Assembly (NCBI GenBank): GCA_026214975.1
Contig: CM047805.1
Coordinates: 195,548,601 to 195,612,600 of the forward strand
From: Gentiana macrophylla
Lineage: Eukaryota; Streptophyta; Magnoliopsida; Gentianales; Gentianaceae
Length of the DNA: 64,000 nucleotides
Direction: 5' to 3'
In this document: positions 1 through 12,510 of the stretch, in pieces
Position numbering within the stretch: position 1 is the stretch's first letter
Layout: every line of letters begins with the position of its first letter
Program-made: the position numbers and the translations under genes
Notes under the pieces: generated by a model
The model's input: the letters and a program-made list of their open reading frames with translations, nothing else
The model's database searches: none
Told to the model about the DNA's origin: nothing

Positions 1-2211
1 AGTAATTTTCAAATTCTGTTAGATCGGTTTTCATTTGTTCAACCTTGTCTTTAATCTTCAGTTTATCTTCAATCCTTCGATTCTTCTTATGTTGTGCAAT
101 TTTTTGCTTTGAGTAAATATCAGACAAAAAATAGTTCAAGGATTCCTCAAATGTCCGTCCTTGTACTTGGCTTTAATAGGATTGTAATCTTTGATAAACT
201 GTGTCCACAGATCCTTTGTAAGAGTAACTCTTCCTGTCTCCAAAGTTGATTGTATTTTGCAATAAGTTGATCATCGATTAACTCTTTCTTAAAAATTTAG
301 GATTTGATCTGTATCTTTGTAGTTCTTCTTCAAGTAGCTTCATTTCTCTAAGTAATTTCAGCTTTTCTTCTTGACTTCCCCCCTTTTTGGCATCATATAA
401 CCGATCTACCAGGGCATGGGTTGCTTTTGATCTTTCGAAATTTGTCGTTGAGAAGCAAGTACTTCCTTAAGTTGAGTTTCTAACCCGTAGATATCTTTGA
501 TTAATATGCCAATGAGCTTGAGCATGAGTTTCTCTATCCACCGCGGTTGAATCTTCAAGTTGTTGTTTGAGTAATACAATCTCAAGCGTAACTTGAACTT
601 GATTTGTGAATCATCTCTAATCTTGCATGAACCAAACATCGATTCTAGTTCTATAATCAAGATATCCAGAGATGTTTGATAAAAGGCCATTTCTGTATCT
701 CTTTGATCGAGTACTATTTTCAAGTTTTCATGAACCTTGGCCAATTCCTCCTTAGATAGAAAATTAGAGGATCATATGTAGCTTCTATTTGATCCTTATC
801 CCGAGTATCAATAACCATCGCTTGTCCGATTTCATCATCGCTGTCGATTGACAGCTTGTCTGGTTTTCAATCGGCAATGCTTCTTGCTTGGGTACGCTTT
901 ATGTTGCTAGATGTTGAGATTGAGTGATTGTTTGCAAAACTGTAGTATCATCAGCTTCTTTTCTTGACTTATCATGATCATCATCATCCTTTTTCTGGGA
1001 ATTGTCACTAGATGATGTGCCTGATTCTCTTCTATTTGCTAATTCAGTAAACCTTTTGAAACAGTTGTCAAGAAATTCCTTAATAGGAAACAGAGAGTAA
1101 AGATCTCTTACTTCCAATTTTTCTAAGAGTGATTTTTCTTCAGTCTGTAAACTGGCATCACGAGAATCTTCTGGTTGAAGTTTTATTTTCATCAGCTTGA
1201 TGATTTTGTCAGCTTCGAAGACTGGTGCTGATTGTTGAACCGACTGTTGTTGTATCTGAGAAGTAAGGTCCAGCAGTGACATTCTCTTGAGTATCTTGAT
1301 TGTCAATTGTTGTTCCCCTCGCAGGTGCTTTTTCACTTGAGATTTGTGGTACAAACATCTTACAACCGATCTTCCTTCGTGGATTCTGCTTTTCACTTGG
1401 TCCCTCGTGTTCGATTTCTCACGAGACACAGATTGACTATCTTGCTTCAGTTGGGAAGTTGTTTCGTGATTTTCTTCGATGTTACAGATCTCCTTGCTTG
1501 CTTCCCTTCCTTAATTTTTTCTAAATAAAACCGAATGATTCCACTAAGAGTTTTCTTCAGTCGGAATCTGCCATCAGTTACTTGTCCTTCAGCTTGAGCT
1601 TTTGTCATACTTTCTAATTCAGCTAAGTGTTGCTTCTTGAATTGATTGACTATATAACCTGCCCAATTAAATTCTATGTTGTCCCAGATTATGTTCATCA
1701 GCAAAATATTTTCTTCCGAAAGTATATTAATCCCTTTGGATTTTCCAATGACGTGTTCTTTGAGCCATCTCTTTGAGATGTCCAAATTCGGCTTGATTTT
1801 GTCGACATGAACACCAGGTTCGATTGGTTCTGTAGACGAAGTAATCATTACGAGAAAGGCTTCTTTCTCCAATGGTAGGGTTGCTAACTCTGTTGAAGTT
1901 GCTGTTGTATTTGCGAACCCAAAGAGTGACCTCACGACTCTTTCATTGAACACAAAGCGATCTCCACGAACTGTAGTTATCAAGGAGTCTCTGATTAATC
2001 GCATAGTTTGCCAAAACTGCAAAATGCCTTCCACATCTCGTTTTTCTTTGAAGCGGACTTCGAGGATGTTGTTCAATCCTGGTTGCTTTTCGATTTTTCT
2101 CGTATACAGCTGGCTAACAGAGTGTTTTGACACATTGCTTCATACATTTCAAGTGTTAGTTCATCCAGCTCTATGATCAATCGTCTGTCTTTCGAGTCAT
2201 TTGAAGTGGCC
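1..2211 (-). pseudogene. Accessory (env-like) gene of element A, broken
   Basis: The gene lies downstream of RNase H, where Sirevirus-type copia elements carry an envelope-like ORF. The start chosen is ATG at 2211, because it matches the start context of the accessory gene of element D at 51074 (MATSN versus MASKT, followed by a related helical stretch with LTLEMYEAMCQNTLLA). Pieces in different frames lie at 2073-2211, 1447-2133, 899-1429 and 406-744. The middle contains the block LQFWQTMRLIRDSLITTVRG, which is shared with D. An Asp/Lys-rich stretch follows, then a charged probably coiled-coil end. I see no signal peptide and no convincing membrane span, so calling it an envelope rests on position and not on sequence. 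It continues beyond the window. Confidence 0.65.
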
Positions 2212-2302
2212 ATATTTGAGTGTGAACTCAAAAAAAAATTGATTTTGAAGGGTAGGTTTGAAAAGAGTCTGTTTTGCTTAATAAGAGAATAATGTGAACG
2301 GA

Positions 2303-2319
2303 GATTGAATAAATAGGTA
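2303..2319 (-). promoter_or_regulatory. TATA-like box upstream of accessory gene A
   Basis: Minus-strand CTACCTATTTATTCAAT lies about 95 bases upstream of the accessory-gene ATG. Elements B, D and E have TATA-like boxes at comparable places. This one is the weakest match of the four. The spacer from the pol stop at 2677 to the ATG at 2211 otherwise shows no ORF. Confidence 0.35.
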
Positions 2320-2676
2320 GGATATTCTGGCGATTGAATGGTACAGCTTTTCAAATTCCATGATGGTTTTGATAACCGATACATGTACTGCTTTCTGACA
2401 ATCGTGGGGTGTACACACGAAATTTAGACAAAAAGAACTGTGGCAATTTAATGCGATATAACCGCTGTTGATTCTATCTTATCAACTTTTGACTAAATTT
2501 GAATAAAGTGAAAACTGATGATGATGTCAGTTTTATAGATAATTCAGTTCCATCAAATTATTCAGTTTTGTCAAATTCTTCAATTTGTCAGTTTGAGATT
2601 GTTGATGTCAATGACTAATCTGTTAAGTGAGCGCACCCAATATAACAAAGATTAATCCCCTTGACGAATCTCTGGC

Positions 2677-5600
2677 TTAACTGACTTTGATTATCCCCAA
2701 CTCAGTTCTTAATTTTGCAAATCTCTCTTTGTCGAATGGCTTAGTAAAGATATCTGCCAACTGATCTTCAGTAGGTACATAAAGAACTGTTATATCCTTC
2801 TTCTCTGCATGATCTCTTATGAAGTGGTGGCGAACATCAATGTGATTTGTCCTTGAATGTAAAACTGGATTATCAGTAATTGCAATTGCACTTGTGTTAT
2901 CACACATTATGGGAATTGTTCCTTCTTCTATCCCATAGTCTCTTAATTGTTGTCTGATCCATAAAACTTGAGCACAACAACTTCCAGCTGCTATATATTC
3001 AGCTTCAGCTGTTGAAGTTGAGATTGAGTTTTGCTTCTTGCTAAACGATGACACAAGTCTATTTCCTAATAACTGACATGTGCTTGATGTGCTTTTTCTG
3101 TCCACTTTGCATCCAGCATAGTCTGAATCTGAATAAGAAATCAGCTTGAATTCTCCTTCTTTCGAATACCAAATACCAACTCCATCTGTGTCTTTCAAAT
3201 ATTTCAAAGTTCTTTTCACAACTGTGAGATGGCTTTCCTTTGGTCTTGACTGAAATCTTGCACATACACCGACAGTAAAAGATATGTCTAGCCTACTTGC
3301 TGTAAGATAGAGTAAGCTTCCAATCATCCTTCTGTAGAGTGTTTGATCAACATCTTTACCTTCTTTGTCTTCATCTAATCTGATGTTGGTCCCCATTGGT
3401 GTAGAAATTCTAGTAGATTTCTCCATACCAAAATTTTTGATAAGTTCTCTTGTATATTTGGTTTGGTGAATGAAAATTCCATCGGCTAACTGTTTAACTT
3501 GCAATCCTAGGAAATAATTTAATTCTCCCATCATACTCATTTGAAATTTGCTTTTCATCAAACTTGCAAATTTCTCACATACTGTATTCATTTTTCGATC
3601 CAAAGATGATATCATCAACATAAATTTGAACAAGTAGAGTATCTTCTCCATTCTCCATCCTGAATAAGGTTTTGTCGATTGTTCCTTTGATAAATCCGTT
3701 ATCTACTAGAAATTGAGATAGAGTTTCGTATCAAGCTCTTGGTGCTTGTTTAAGTCCATAAAGAGCTTTCCTTAGTCTCAAAACTTTATCTCGCTTGATC
3801 TTTGATTTCAAATCCAGGTGGTTGTTGAACACACACTTCTTCTTCAAGAATTCCATTTAAACGCACTTTTAACATCCATCGATAAACTTTGAATTTCTTG
3901 TGAGTGCGATAGGCAAGAAATAGTCGATTGCTTCTAGTCTTGCAACTGGTGCATAAGTTTCATCAAAGTCTATGCCTTCTGCTTGAGAGTATCCTTTGGC
4001 TACGAGTCTGGCTTTGTTTCTGATGACATTCCCATCTTCATCAAGTTTATTTCTGAAAACCCATTTGGTTCCAATGATATTGACATGAACTGGTTTATCT
4101 ACCAGTTCCCATACTTGATTCCTCTCAAATTCATTGAGTTCTTCTTGCATAGCTAATATCCAGTCTGGATCTTTCAAAGCTTCTTCAATTTCTTTAGGTT
4201 CTGATTGAGATAGAAAGCATGCAATCATTGAATCTAGTTGATGTCTTGTTCGAACTCCAGCTTGAGTATCACCAATAACTTGTTCTTCAGGATGATCTCT
4301 CATCCATTGATGTGTGTGAGTTTGTATCAGCTGATTTTCATTTTGTTCAACTGATTCTTCAAAAACTGGTTCTTGAATTTGTTCAACTGAATCTGATTGA
4401 GGTTGTTCAAATTGTTGAGTAGTTGGAAACTGAGGCTGATCTTGATCTGAACATTCTGAAATTTGTAGTCTTCCAACATCAACTGAAACAGGTTCTGGTG
4501 TGATTGGTAATCGAGATCGAGAAACGGTTCTCGGGTCGGTCTTGATTGTTTCACCAGAAAATTTGGTTCATCAAATACTACATGTATTGATTCTTCATGC
4601 TTGAGTGTCCTTTTATTCAAGACTTTAAATGCTTTGTCGACACTTGAATATCCTAGGAAAATTCCTTCATCAGCTTTGGGTTGAAAAATGTGAAGTTGTT
4701 CTTTTCCATTATTGTGTATGAAACATTTTCTTCCAAACGCATGAAAGTATGAAACATTTGGTTTTCTTCCATTCCAAATTTCATAAGGAGTCTTCTCATG
4801 TCTCTTGTTCATGAGAGCTCTGCTGCTCGAGTGTAACAAGTCGTGTTTATCGCTTTCGCCCAATATCTTTCAGGTAGTTTAGCTTCACAAATCATAGTCC
4901 TCCCAACTTCTTTGAGTGTTCTGCTTTCTTTTTGGCTACACCATTTTGTTGGGGTGTTCTGTGTGAGCAAGTTGGTGTAAGACACCATTTTCTTCACAAT
5001 ATTCAATAATCACACATCGTTGAGGAATTCGGTTCCTTTATCGATCTTATCTTCACAATCGAAACTCCTTTTCGATTCTCAAGTCTCTTAAGAAGTTCTG
5101 TGAGCTTTTGCTTGGTTTCACTTTTCTTGATTAGAAAGATTACCCAAGTATATCTTGAAAAATCATCTACTACTACCAATGTATACTTCTTTCCACTGAT
5201 ACTAATTGGTGTAATAGGTCCAAATAAATCCATATGTAGCAATTCTAGATGTCTGGTTGTTGAATGCTGAGACTTAGTCTTGAAACTTGCTTTTGTTTGT
5301 TTTCCTTGTTGACATGCATCAAATAAGCTATCCTTCTTATATGATATCTCTGGTAGTCCGATGACTAGCTGCTTCTTAACAAGTGTATTGATGTCATCAA
5401 AATTGAGATGACTCAGTTTCTTGTGCCATAGCCAACTGATTTCTGATTTGGTAAGCACGAGCAAACAAGTTTCAGCGACGGCAGTTGTCCAATCTACCAC
5501 ATACATGTTTTCCTTCCTTCTTCCGTCTAGGACAACTTGATAAGTTGATTCGCTGATGAAAATGCAGAATTCTTTATCAAAAGTAACTTTGTATCCCATA

Positions 5601-5828
5601 TCACAAAATTGACTTGTGCTGAGTAGATTGTAGTGTAGTCCTTCTACATAGGATACATTCTTGATTTTAAGTCCATTTCTGATTAAGGTGCCAAAACCTC
5701 TGGTGTAACCCGGTTTATCTTTACTTCCAAAATTGACTTTTGGTCCATTCTTTTCAATGAAATTACTGAGACAGTCCTTGCTCTTTGTCATGTGTCTAGA
5801 GCAACCACTTTGTCAAAGTACCATATAT
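2677..5828 (-). pseudogene. Copia pol of element A (protease, integrase, RT, RNase H), frameshifted
   Basis: Order on the minus strand is copia-type. The protease region at about 5800-5825 has the W-Y-x-D start, but extra bases after the Asp break the D-S-G motif. The ORF at 5003-5791 holds the pre-integrase and integrase core (HMDLFGP with the first catalytic Asp). The CxxC zinc site reads LFDAC, so its first Cys is Phe, and the second catalytic Asp is lost to a frameshift. Pieces at 4809-5006 and 4327-4863 finish the integrase. RT starts at 3869-4303 ([21 protein letters not shown]). The ORF at 2677-3651 (324 aa) covers the RT end and a well-preserved RNase H (SDSDYAG, AEAEYIA, CDNTSA). The RT catalytic YVDD box is readable only in the neighbouring frame. 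The gene is non-functional. Confidence 0.9.
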
Positions 5829-5840
5829 CTGCAATGAAAA

Positions 5841-8016
5841 TTAGAAATTTTTAGGTACCCAACTCCGCTTGGATCCATGAGGTCGCTTGTCAAGATAACT
5901 CGGGAATATATCCTTTTGGAATTCTTCGGATATTGTTGCACTTGTTTTCATATATGTAAGCCACACTCCCATAGCATCCGTGTTTTGACTGTGTCTTATT
6001 TATATGATTTCTCGATCTTCTCGATGAAATTTGTTTCCATGTTGATTTCATTATTAAGTTGGAGTGATAACCATCATTTCTTCTCGCATCGAGGTCCTGG
6101 ATTGACCTTTAATCGTGACTTATCGCCGAGAACCGAGATTAGTCCTCTCGCTAAGTTTTGATGAAACTTGTGATAAGTTTTCGGTCCGGAATGATTGTCA
6201 TTATCGTTTTAATAACAAATTCAAGAAATTCCAATCATCATCGAGGGGATATAACCTTCATTTCCCCCGAATGTGTGAATCTTTGAATGATTGACATTCT
6301 TGGATTTGTTTTGATTGTAATTTTTCGGTTTCGACTTCATTGATTTTTGTGGATCTCGGCGGTTGATTTGCCGTGTCGGTTTTCATTGAGTATAGTGGTC
6401 TACCATTTGATTTAGCTTTGTAGGTAGATACGCTTGTCTTCTTAGAAAACCGATTTATCCTGTGTGATAATCGGCTTTACTTGGTTCAAAGAATTTTCTC
6501 GGTTTGTGGAAGTTGCCCAACTACAAACTTAATACCGCTTTTGGTACTCGGCCAATGGCTTTGCTAGTTCCATTCTTTGAAGATTGTTGTGTATCAAATC
6601 CTAACCCAGCTTTTGTCTCCATATGGTTTTCCGATTTGAATCCGAAGAATTGAACTTGATTATAAGCAAACGATTCAGCTGTCGCGATGCAAGTAGATGG
6701 CGATCTTTGAATCTTTTCTTTATCGCTTTAGTCGGGTTTCAACATTTTTAGTTCGAGACTTCAATCTTTCAACTTCAAGAATTAGACTTTCTTTTCGGCT
6801 TTGATTGATTCATAGCCACTTGAATGGTTGCTAATGATTCATCAATTCGTCAAGAGTTTCTTCTAATTTAGATTTTTGGATTGAGTCAAGATCAAGAACA
6901 TGCATTCATCATGGAAATCTGAAGTGAAGAGTATTTATAGTTTGATTCACATACCTCATTTGGATCTTACATGTGTGCCATTAAAGCTGTGTCGTCTGAT
7001 AATCTTTCAGTACCGGCTTCATAATCTGATTCATCTCCAGCAAGGAGTGCTCTTCTACCAACACTTCTTGGTGGTGTCTTCTTGATCAGTTCTGGACGTT
7101 CAGCTTTATAATGTCCTGGTTTCTTGCAGTTGAAACAGAGGTATTCATCGTCTTTTCTTTTCTCAGGAGTCCTTTTGATGAATTTTTGAGTGACTGGGTG
7201 TCCACTTTTAATTCTTCGAATTCTGTTCATCATTAGAGCCATTTGTTCTTCCATTTCATCCAAATCATGAAGATTGTTGAATGAGTTTTCTTGAGTTTCA
7301 TTTGATGCTGCTGCAAGTGCTGTGGTATTTGGTTCTTCCAGAGCTTTGATTATTGCAGCTGTGGTTGTGAAATCTTCACTGAATTCATAAGCTTTTAGAT
7401 CTGAAAAGATCTTGAATGAATCTTCCACATCCAGTCTCCTAGATTCTTCCATAGTAGTGACCTTCATTTTCCAGCACATTGGTAATGCCTTCAATATTCT
7501 AGTGTTGATGACTTTCTTTGAGTATTCAATCTTAAGTAGATCTAGTTCATCCATGATAGCACTGAATCTTGTCTCCATTTGGTCAATGGTTTCTCCAGAT
7601 TTCATCTTGAAATTCTCAAACTTTTGTTTTGCGACGGAAATTTTATTTTCCTTGATTGAATCTGTTCCTTCACAAACTAACTGAAATTTGTCCCACATTT
7701 CTTTGGCGGTTGTGCATTCTTTCACCTTCAAGTACATGTTCTTTGTCAAGGGTTACGAGGATAAAGTCCATGGCAACATTGTTGAGATTGTTTCGCGCCA
7801 TGATCATCACTAGTCCATTCAGATTTGGGTTTTGGAACTCGAACTTGTTTGTCACCTTCGTTTGCATGTAGGTGATCCGGATTGGTCCATCGGTGAGTAC
7901 ATCCATCATTTCATCATGAGTAGTCGCTAGAAATGCCTCGTGATACGACGTTTGTATTCATCAAATCTGTCCATGTTGCACATAAGCATTTGTCTTGCAT
8001 ATTGATTGTTATCCAT
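5841..8016 (-). pseudogene. Copia gag of element A, decayed
   Basis: The likely start is ATG at 8016 (MDNNQYARQM), about 105 bases inside the primer site. The frame shifts near 7910 and 7750. The ORF at 6967-7749 carries the UBN2-type gag core (TAKEMWDKF, AKQKFENFKM, ETIDQMETRFSAI) and a CCHC knuckle reading CFNCKKPGHYKAER, whose last Cys is replaced by Arg. Between 6960 and 5880 no gag frame survives and the base composition changes sharply (see findings). The gene probably ends at the TAA at 5841-5843 after W-V-P-K-N-F. The same WVPK-xx-TAA ending is seen in elements B and E. Confidence 0.8.
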
Positions 8017-8121
8017 TGTGAGTGAATGAAGATCGATAAGAGAGATAATTGAAAATCGAGCTTTCAAATAAGAACAACTAGAGGAGATAACGAGCAAATG
8101 ATATATTGTTAAAGAAACACT

Positions 8122-8133
8122 GCTTTGATACCA
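8122..8133 (-). other. Primer-binding site of element A (tRNA-Met)
   Basis: On the minus strand it reads TGGTATCAAAGC, two bases inside the 5' LTR. This is the copia initiator tRNA-Met site TGGTATCAGAGC with one mismatch. Confidence 0.85.
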
Positions 8134-8135
8134 AT

Positions 8136-9875
8136 TGTTGGTCCCTTGGAAAGGCTGACACAAGTTTAGAGGGGGGGTGAATAAACTTGTCACCAAAAAC
8201 AAAATTTAAAACTGATTAAGGTTCAGATAAAACTTGTGTGGAGTTGAGCTGACAAAGCTGAGATTAAGTCAAACTGACTTAAGCTGAAATTGAGTCAACC
8301 GGAAGCGGATATGATTTAAACCTTTTTATTGATCTTGTTATTCTGTTGTGAAAACTGAGTGTTGTAAACTGAATTCTGGTGAATATCAGTTGTGACTGTG
8401 AAAAGTATAACAATCAAGTATCACAATGCTGTAAGTAAATGCTAAATAAATAAGTAAATATGTAAAGTAAATAAGGCGGATGTTATAGAGGTTCCAGGTG
8501 GTGTAATCATGTACGTCCTCTCTTCCCCTGTGGTGCGGAGGAAAATTCCACTAGAACTTCTTGAGGTGAACTGTTACAAAAAGTCCTAAACAATAGTCCT
8601 TGGATAATCCCTAGCTTCACTATCTAAACACTTGTAGAACAGGTAGAATTGCTGCTCTTCAAATGCTTGAACCACTGGTCCTTAGAGGGTATGATTGCCT
8701 CTTCACCAGCTACCACCACAAACACAGTCTACCCGACTGCTTGTCACAACTGTCCTTGGCGAAACCTTCCCGGTTTGCTTCACAGTCTAAAACCTTTGAA
8801 TTAGAATCAAAGTTGGGCTGAGAATCAATAAATTGATTCTTGTTTGTGGTTCTTCAGAGTGTTGAATTCTTGATAAATTCTTTGTAGCTTTGAACACTTG
8901 AAGAAATACTAGATATGATCTTGTTATAGTTCAGAGATGATAGCAATTCAAATAGAGTGCACAAATTGCTTGATGATTCTTGTATATGCTCTTGTTCTCT
9001 ATATTTGTTGTTTGTGCAAAGTCTTCTATTTATAGTGTGAAGTCCAACGTTCATCTGACTTCGATTTGAATTGTATCAACGTATATCTTGCAACGGCTAT
9101 ATTTTCTCGACCGTTCTGCTTTGTGTCGAAGAATCATCCAATGAAATTACTTTCTTTACAACGCTCGATTGTACTTTGAGTTTGTTGGATGGTGACTTAT
9201 AAAATCGAGTTTCCTTATCGTTTTATATCGAGTTTTTCATTTGTCATTTCTAATCGACTTGGAGCATTAATGAGATTTTATTCTTCTTCAAAAATCGATT
9301 ACTCGCTTTTCATCTGATTATAATTGACTTAATCAGAGTACACCATGATACATTTATCATCTAAGAATTCATTGTCCTTATGATTCTTAGGTCTTCATAC
9401 AAGATCCATAAAGTCAGTTCAGGTCACCACAATCTTGCCTGAAGTCCAACTTTATAGTCTCGACTTGTAATCTTCATAACTGAGTTTGAGCCCTCAGTTC
9501 TTCATTCTTCAATAACTGAGTTTGAACCCTCAGTTCTTCATTCATCTAGATAAGCCAATCGAGTCAGAAATCTCTCGTGAACTTACCTTCTTCTTGGGCC
9601 CCAAGTAGGTGTATTCGAGTCGCTTTGCTTGTCTTGATGATTTCCGATTTTACTTGATTTCCGAGTTTCGGTTTTATGACACACTATCAATTACGATTGC
9701 TTGTCTGATGTAACTTATACAAATATCAGACTCTAATAAAACTTATACATTCAGTTCTAGACATCTTTTAGCTTTCCACTATAACAGCTGGCTTCAGCAC
9801 TTCATCAATGGGGTTAAGATAATATTATAACAAATAAGATGAATTATCATCAAAACATAAATTTTATTTCCAACA
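8136..9875 (-). repeat. 5' LTR of element A (family 1, 1740 bp)
   Basis: It is bounded by TG...CA in both readings: plus-strand TGTTGGTCCC at 8136 and TTTCCAACA ending at 9875. It matches the family-1 LTR at 44669-46492, for example in the ATAAAATTTATGTTTTGATG terminus. Segments around 9060-9330 and 9560-9680 differ from that copy mainly at CAG/CTG sites. Confidence 0.9.
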
Positions 9876-11051
9876 CTTATAGTGGTTCAGGGTGGTGTAA
9901 TCCCTTAATCCACTCTTCTCCTGTGATGATTGGAGGAATTCACTATTGTTTTCACAGATACAATAGTATGATTGTCCTTGACTTCCCAAGCTTCACAATC
10001 TACAAGACTATCACTCCTTGACTACAACAGCTTCAGTGATTCAGTCTCTTTCACTGCTCCTTGAGCAGCTATCACAAACACAACTCCTTCTCAGATGATT
10101 CTAATTCAGTTGCTTCAGTTTGATGTGAATGAGATTCACAACCTTTCTTGATCAATCTCAGTGTAGAATGTAAAATTGTAGTTCTAATGTCTGAGTTGAT
10201 CTCTAGATAAATACTTGTAAGTTCAGAGAGAAGGCTTTTCAAATTGACAGAGTTTCTGCTTGTTATCTCTTTTTCTAAAATCGTTATTTTTACCTGTCTG
10301 TCAATGCCTTCTATTTATAGCCTTGAATAATCTTGATTTGAAATTCTGTCCATTGGCTATATTAATGAGGGGAATAATCCTTGATTTTATTCTTGATTCC
10401 CCCTTAATTATGTTCTCCTTGTTTTCAGTGATTGGAGTCTTCTTCAAACGTATGGCAGAAAATCCGTCCTTGATTGATCCTCTATTGATTGTGCATTTAA
10501 TGCATGATCCTCTGAATCTTCATCATATTAAAAAATCTGATTGAGTAAGATTACTTCGCCGTGCTCTGAACGGTTGAGTGATCCATCTGACTTCGCCGTT
10601 TAGATCTTCCTTCACTATTTTGTCTTCACTCAGCCGAAAGTCAGTTTACTTTGCCGATTCACTGTTTACTTCATTACTTAAGTTAGGGGAGAATCTTTGT
10701 ACTTCACTGATCCTTGATTGGGGTGAGATCTGTGTACACCATATACAAACATTAAATTTCATCATATAAAGGGTATCTTAGACTTATCCGAGGTCATCAC
10801 AGACTTCCTTGGTTGTAAGTCAGACTATAATGTCTTCATTGCTTCTCTGCTGGTGCTTGGCTGGCTTTACTCTGCCGAAAGTCTGTTTTTACTTTGCCGT
10901 CCTACCATCTAGTACAATACTTGTCTGACACAACTTATACAACATGTCAGACTCTAAGTAAAGACTTATACAGATAATTCTATCTTATTTCAGGCTTGCT
11001 AAATAACAGCTAGTATGGCCATCATCAAAACATAATAAAATGTTCCTAACA
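9876..11051 (-). repeat. 3' LTR of element B, interrupted by element A
   Basis: It aligns along its length with the 5' LTR of B from CTTATAGTGGTTCAGG near position 225 of the LTR to the end TGTTCCTAACA. The missing outer part must lie on the far side of element A. The CTTAT at 9876-9880 is the expected 5-bp target duplication of A, but its partner is off-window. Confidence 0.88.
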
Positions 11052-11065
11052 ATTTCCCCCTTTTT
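11052..11065 (-). other. Polypurine tract of element B
   Basis: On the minus strand it reads AAAAAGGGGGAAAT directly before the LTR start TGTTAGGAACA. This is the plus-strand priming site used in reverse transcription. Confidence 0.85.
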
Positions 11066-11191
11066 GATGATGCCAAAACCCTCATAAGCCTAAACATAAG
11101 TGATCAAAAAAAATCATAATAATCAACAGGATAAAACTCAACAATTTTATTCATTCATTTAAGGATAGCCAGTTCAAAATTTATTCAAGTA

Positions 11192-12510
11192 TTACAAGTT
11201 CATTTTGCTTAATTCGGCCTTATACCTTTTGAACTTTGTAGTTTGGACTCCTTCAATATCTTTCCAGTCAATTTCAGGGAACTTCCACTTCCAGTATGCC
11301 ATAGCAGTGTATTCAGATACCCCCTTGAATACTTTCTTGGCAAAGAGTCTGTTGAAATCTGGCAAAGTCTCATTTGCTCTAGGTTCTCCAAAATGCTTCT
11401 CAAATCTCTCTCTAGCTTCAGCAATGTGTGAGTCAGCAAACTTGAGACCTTTGTAGAGACTCCACTGCTCCTGTTTGTCCATTCTTCCCATAGGATTGAA
11501 GAATTTTACCATATAGTTAAAATCTTCTTGTTGTTCAATTGGCAAGTCTTCTGGTCCTTTTGCAGAAAGTGGTATGGCTGAACTTGGTTTGCTGTTGGTT
11601 TGTTTTAGGAGAGCAAACTCTCTCCTAACATCATTGTAGAGTTTCGCCATATCAATTATCATCCGTTCATCCTGAAAGCTTAGCCAATAAGCCCATGCTT
11701 CATCTTGTGAAACATGAGGGTAAAGTTCTTCCTGTACCTTTAAGAATTCTCTTACATGGTCCAGTACATCTGCTTCATATTCTGCTTTGCTTTTGTGACC
11801 AGTGAATGTAATGGCTCACCAGTGTATCTGGAGCTGCTGCTCCTCTGCTGGTGTTTCCTCTGGTGCTAAGTCTGTGTTGACTTGCTGATCCTTTATGCTG
11901 GCTAGATCCAAGTCTTTGCTGTTTGCCAGATTTGTCTCTGTCATCATCTCTTCTCTGCATGGGATGAGGAAATCCAATGCAGGGTTCGTTTAGGGTTTTC
12001 TTTCTTCTCTAGCCATCCTTTGCTGTTCCTCTGCTTCATTTCTGATCCTGATTTCTCTGTCCCTTGCTCTCAGTTGCTCTTCAGTGAAGCATGGGGGTCT
12101 AATAGTTGATCCTACATGCTTATCCTGACTTCCCCCCCTTTTTTGGCAGTATCATCCCTTTGCTGGAGTAGGATGCTATTTGTGGCCTCTGCCGTTCCAA
12201 TCAGAGAGTCCAGCTTTGATTCAATGGATGTGAATCTATTGTCATGACTAGTCAGTTTCTCAGTGACACTGCGGAATCTTATGCCAAATGCCACTGCCAT
12301 AGAGTCATTTTTTTGAGAAATGTGTTGCCGGAGACCTGCAGATTGTTTGTGAGATTTATGTTGAGTTGTCTCATCAGGTCTCCTTGACGCTGCATAATGA
12401 TATTCTGTGCCTCAATATATTCAGCAATGGCCTCAAAATTTCTCTCAATGGAGTACCTTTTGTCATTGAAAGCCGAAGTCATGGATCTGAGGTGCATGGC
12501 TTGTTGCTCT
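11192..12510 (-). pseudogene. Accessory (env-like) gene of element B, C-terminal part
   Basis: This is the downstream half of the gene, separated from the N-terminal part by the solo LTR at 12511-14428. Pieces lie at 12279-12497, 12112-12300, 11775-11960 and 11192-11662. The last piece (156 aa, ending KAELSKMNL) is rich in charged and aromatic residues (MAYWKWKFPEIDWKDI) and stops about 140 bases before the LTR. The upstream pieces look like amphipathic helices (FRSVTEKLTSHDNRFTSIES). A purine run near 12128-12145 (minus strand CCAAAAAAGGGGGGGAAG) resembles the true polypurine tract. I do not recognise a catalytic domain. Confidence 0.6.

Larger units (their letters stand above)
1..9875 (-). 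mobile_element. Element A: family-1 Sirevirus-like Ty1/copia retrotransposon, partial and decayed
   Basis: Read on the minus strand the order is 5' LTR (8136-9875), tRNA-Met primer site, gag, pol (protease, integrase, RT, RNase H), spacer, accessory/env-like gene. The 3' LTR lies beyond the left window edge. Integrase before RT and the motif set define Ty1/copia; a long gag and an extra gene after pol are Sirevirus features. The outer LTR end at 9875 abuts family-2 LTR sequence in mid-LTR (CTTATAGTGG follows directly), so A is nested inside the 3' LTR of element B and is younger than B. All its genes carry frameshifts. Confidence 0.9.

Noticed and set aside
5877..6161. 94-aa plus-strand ORF in element A
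   Set aside because: It falls in the composition-anomalous gag region and has no counterpart in other copies.
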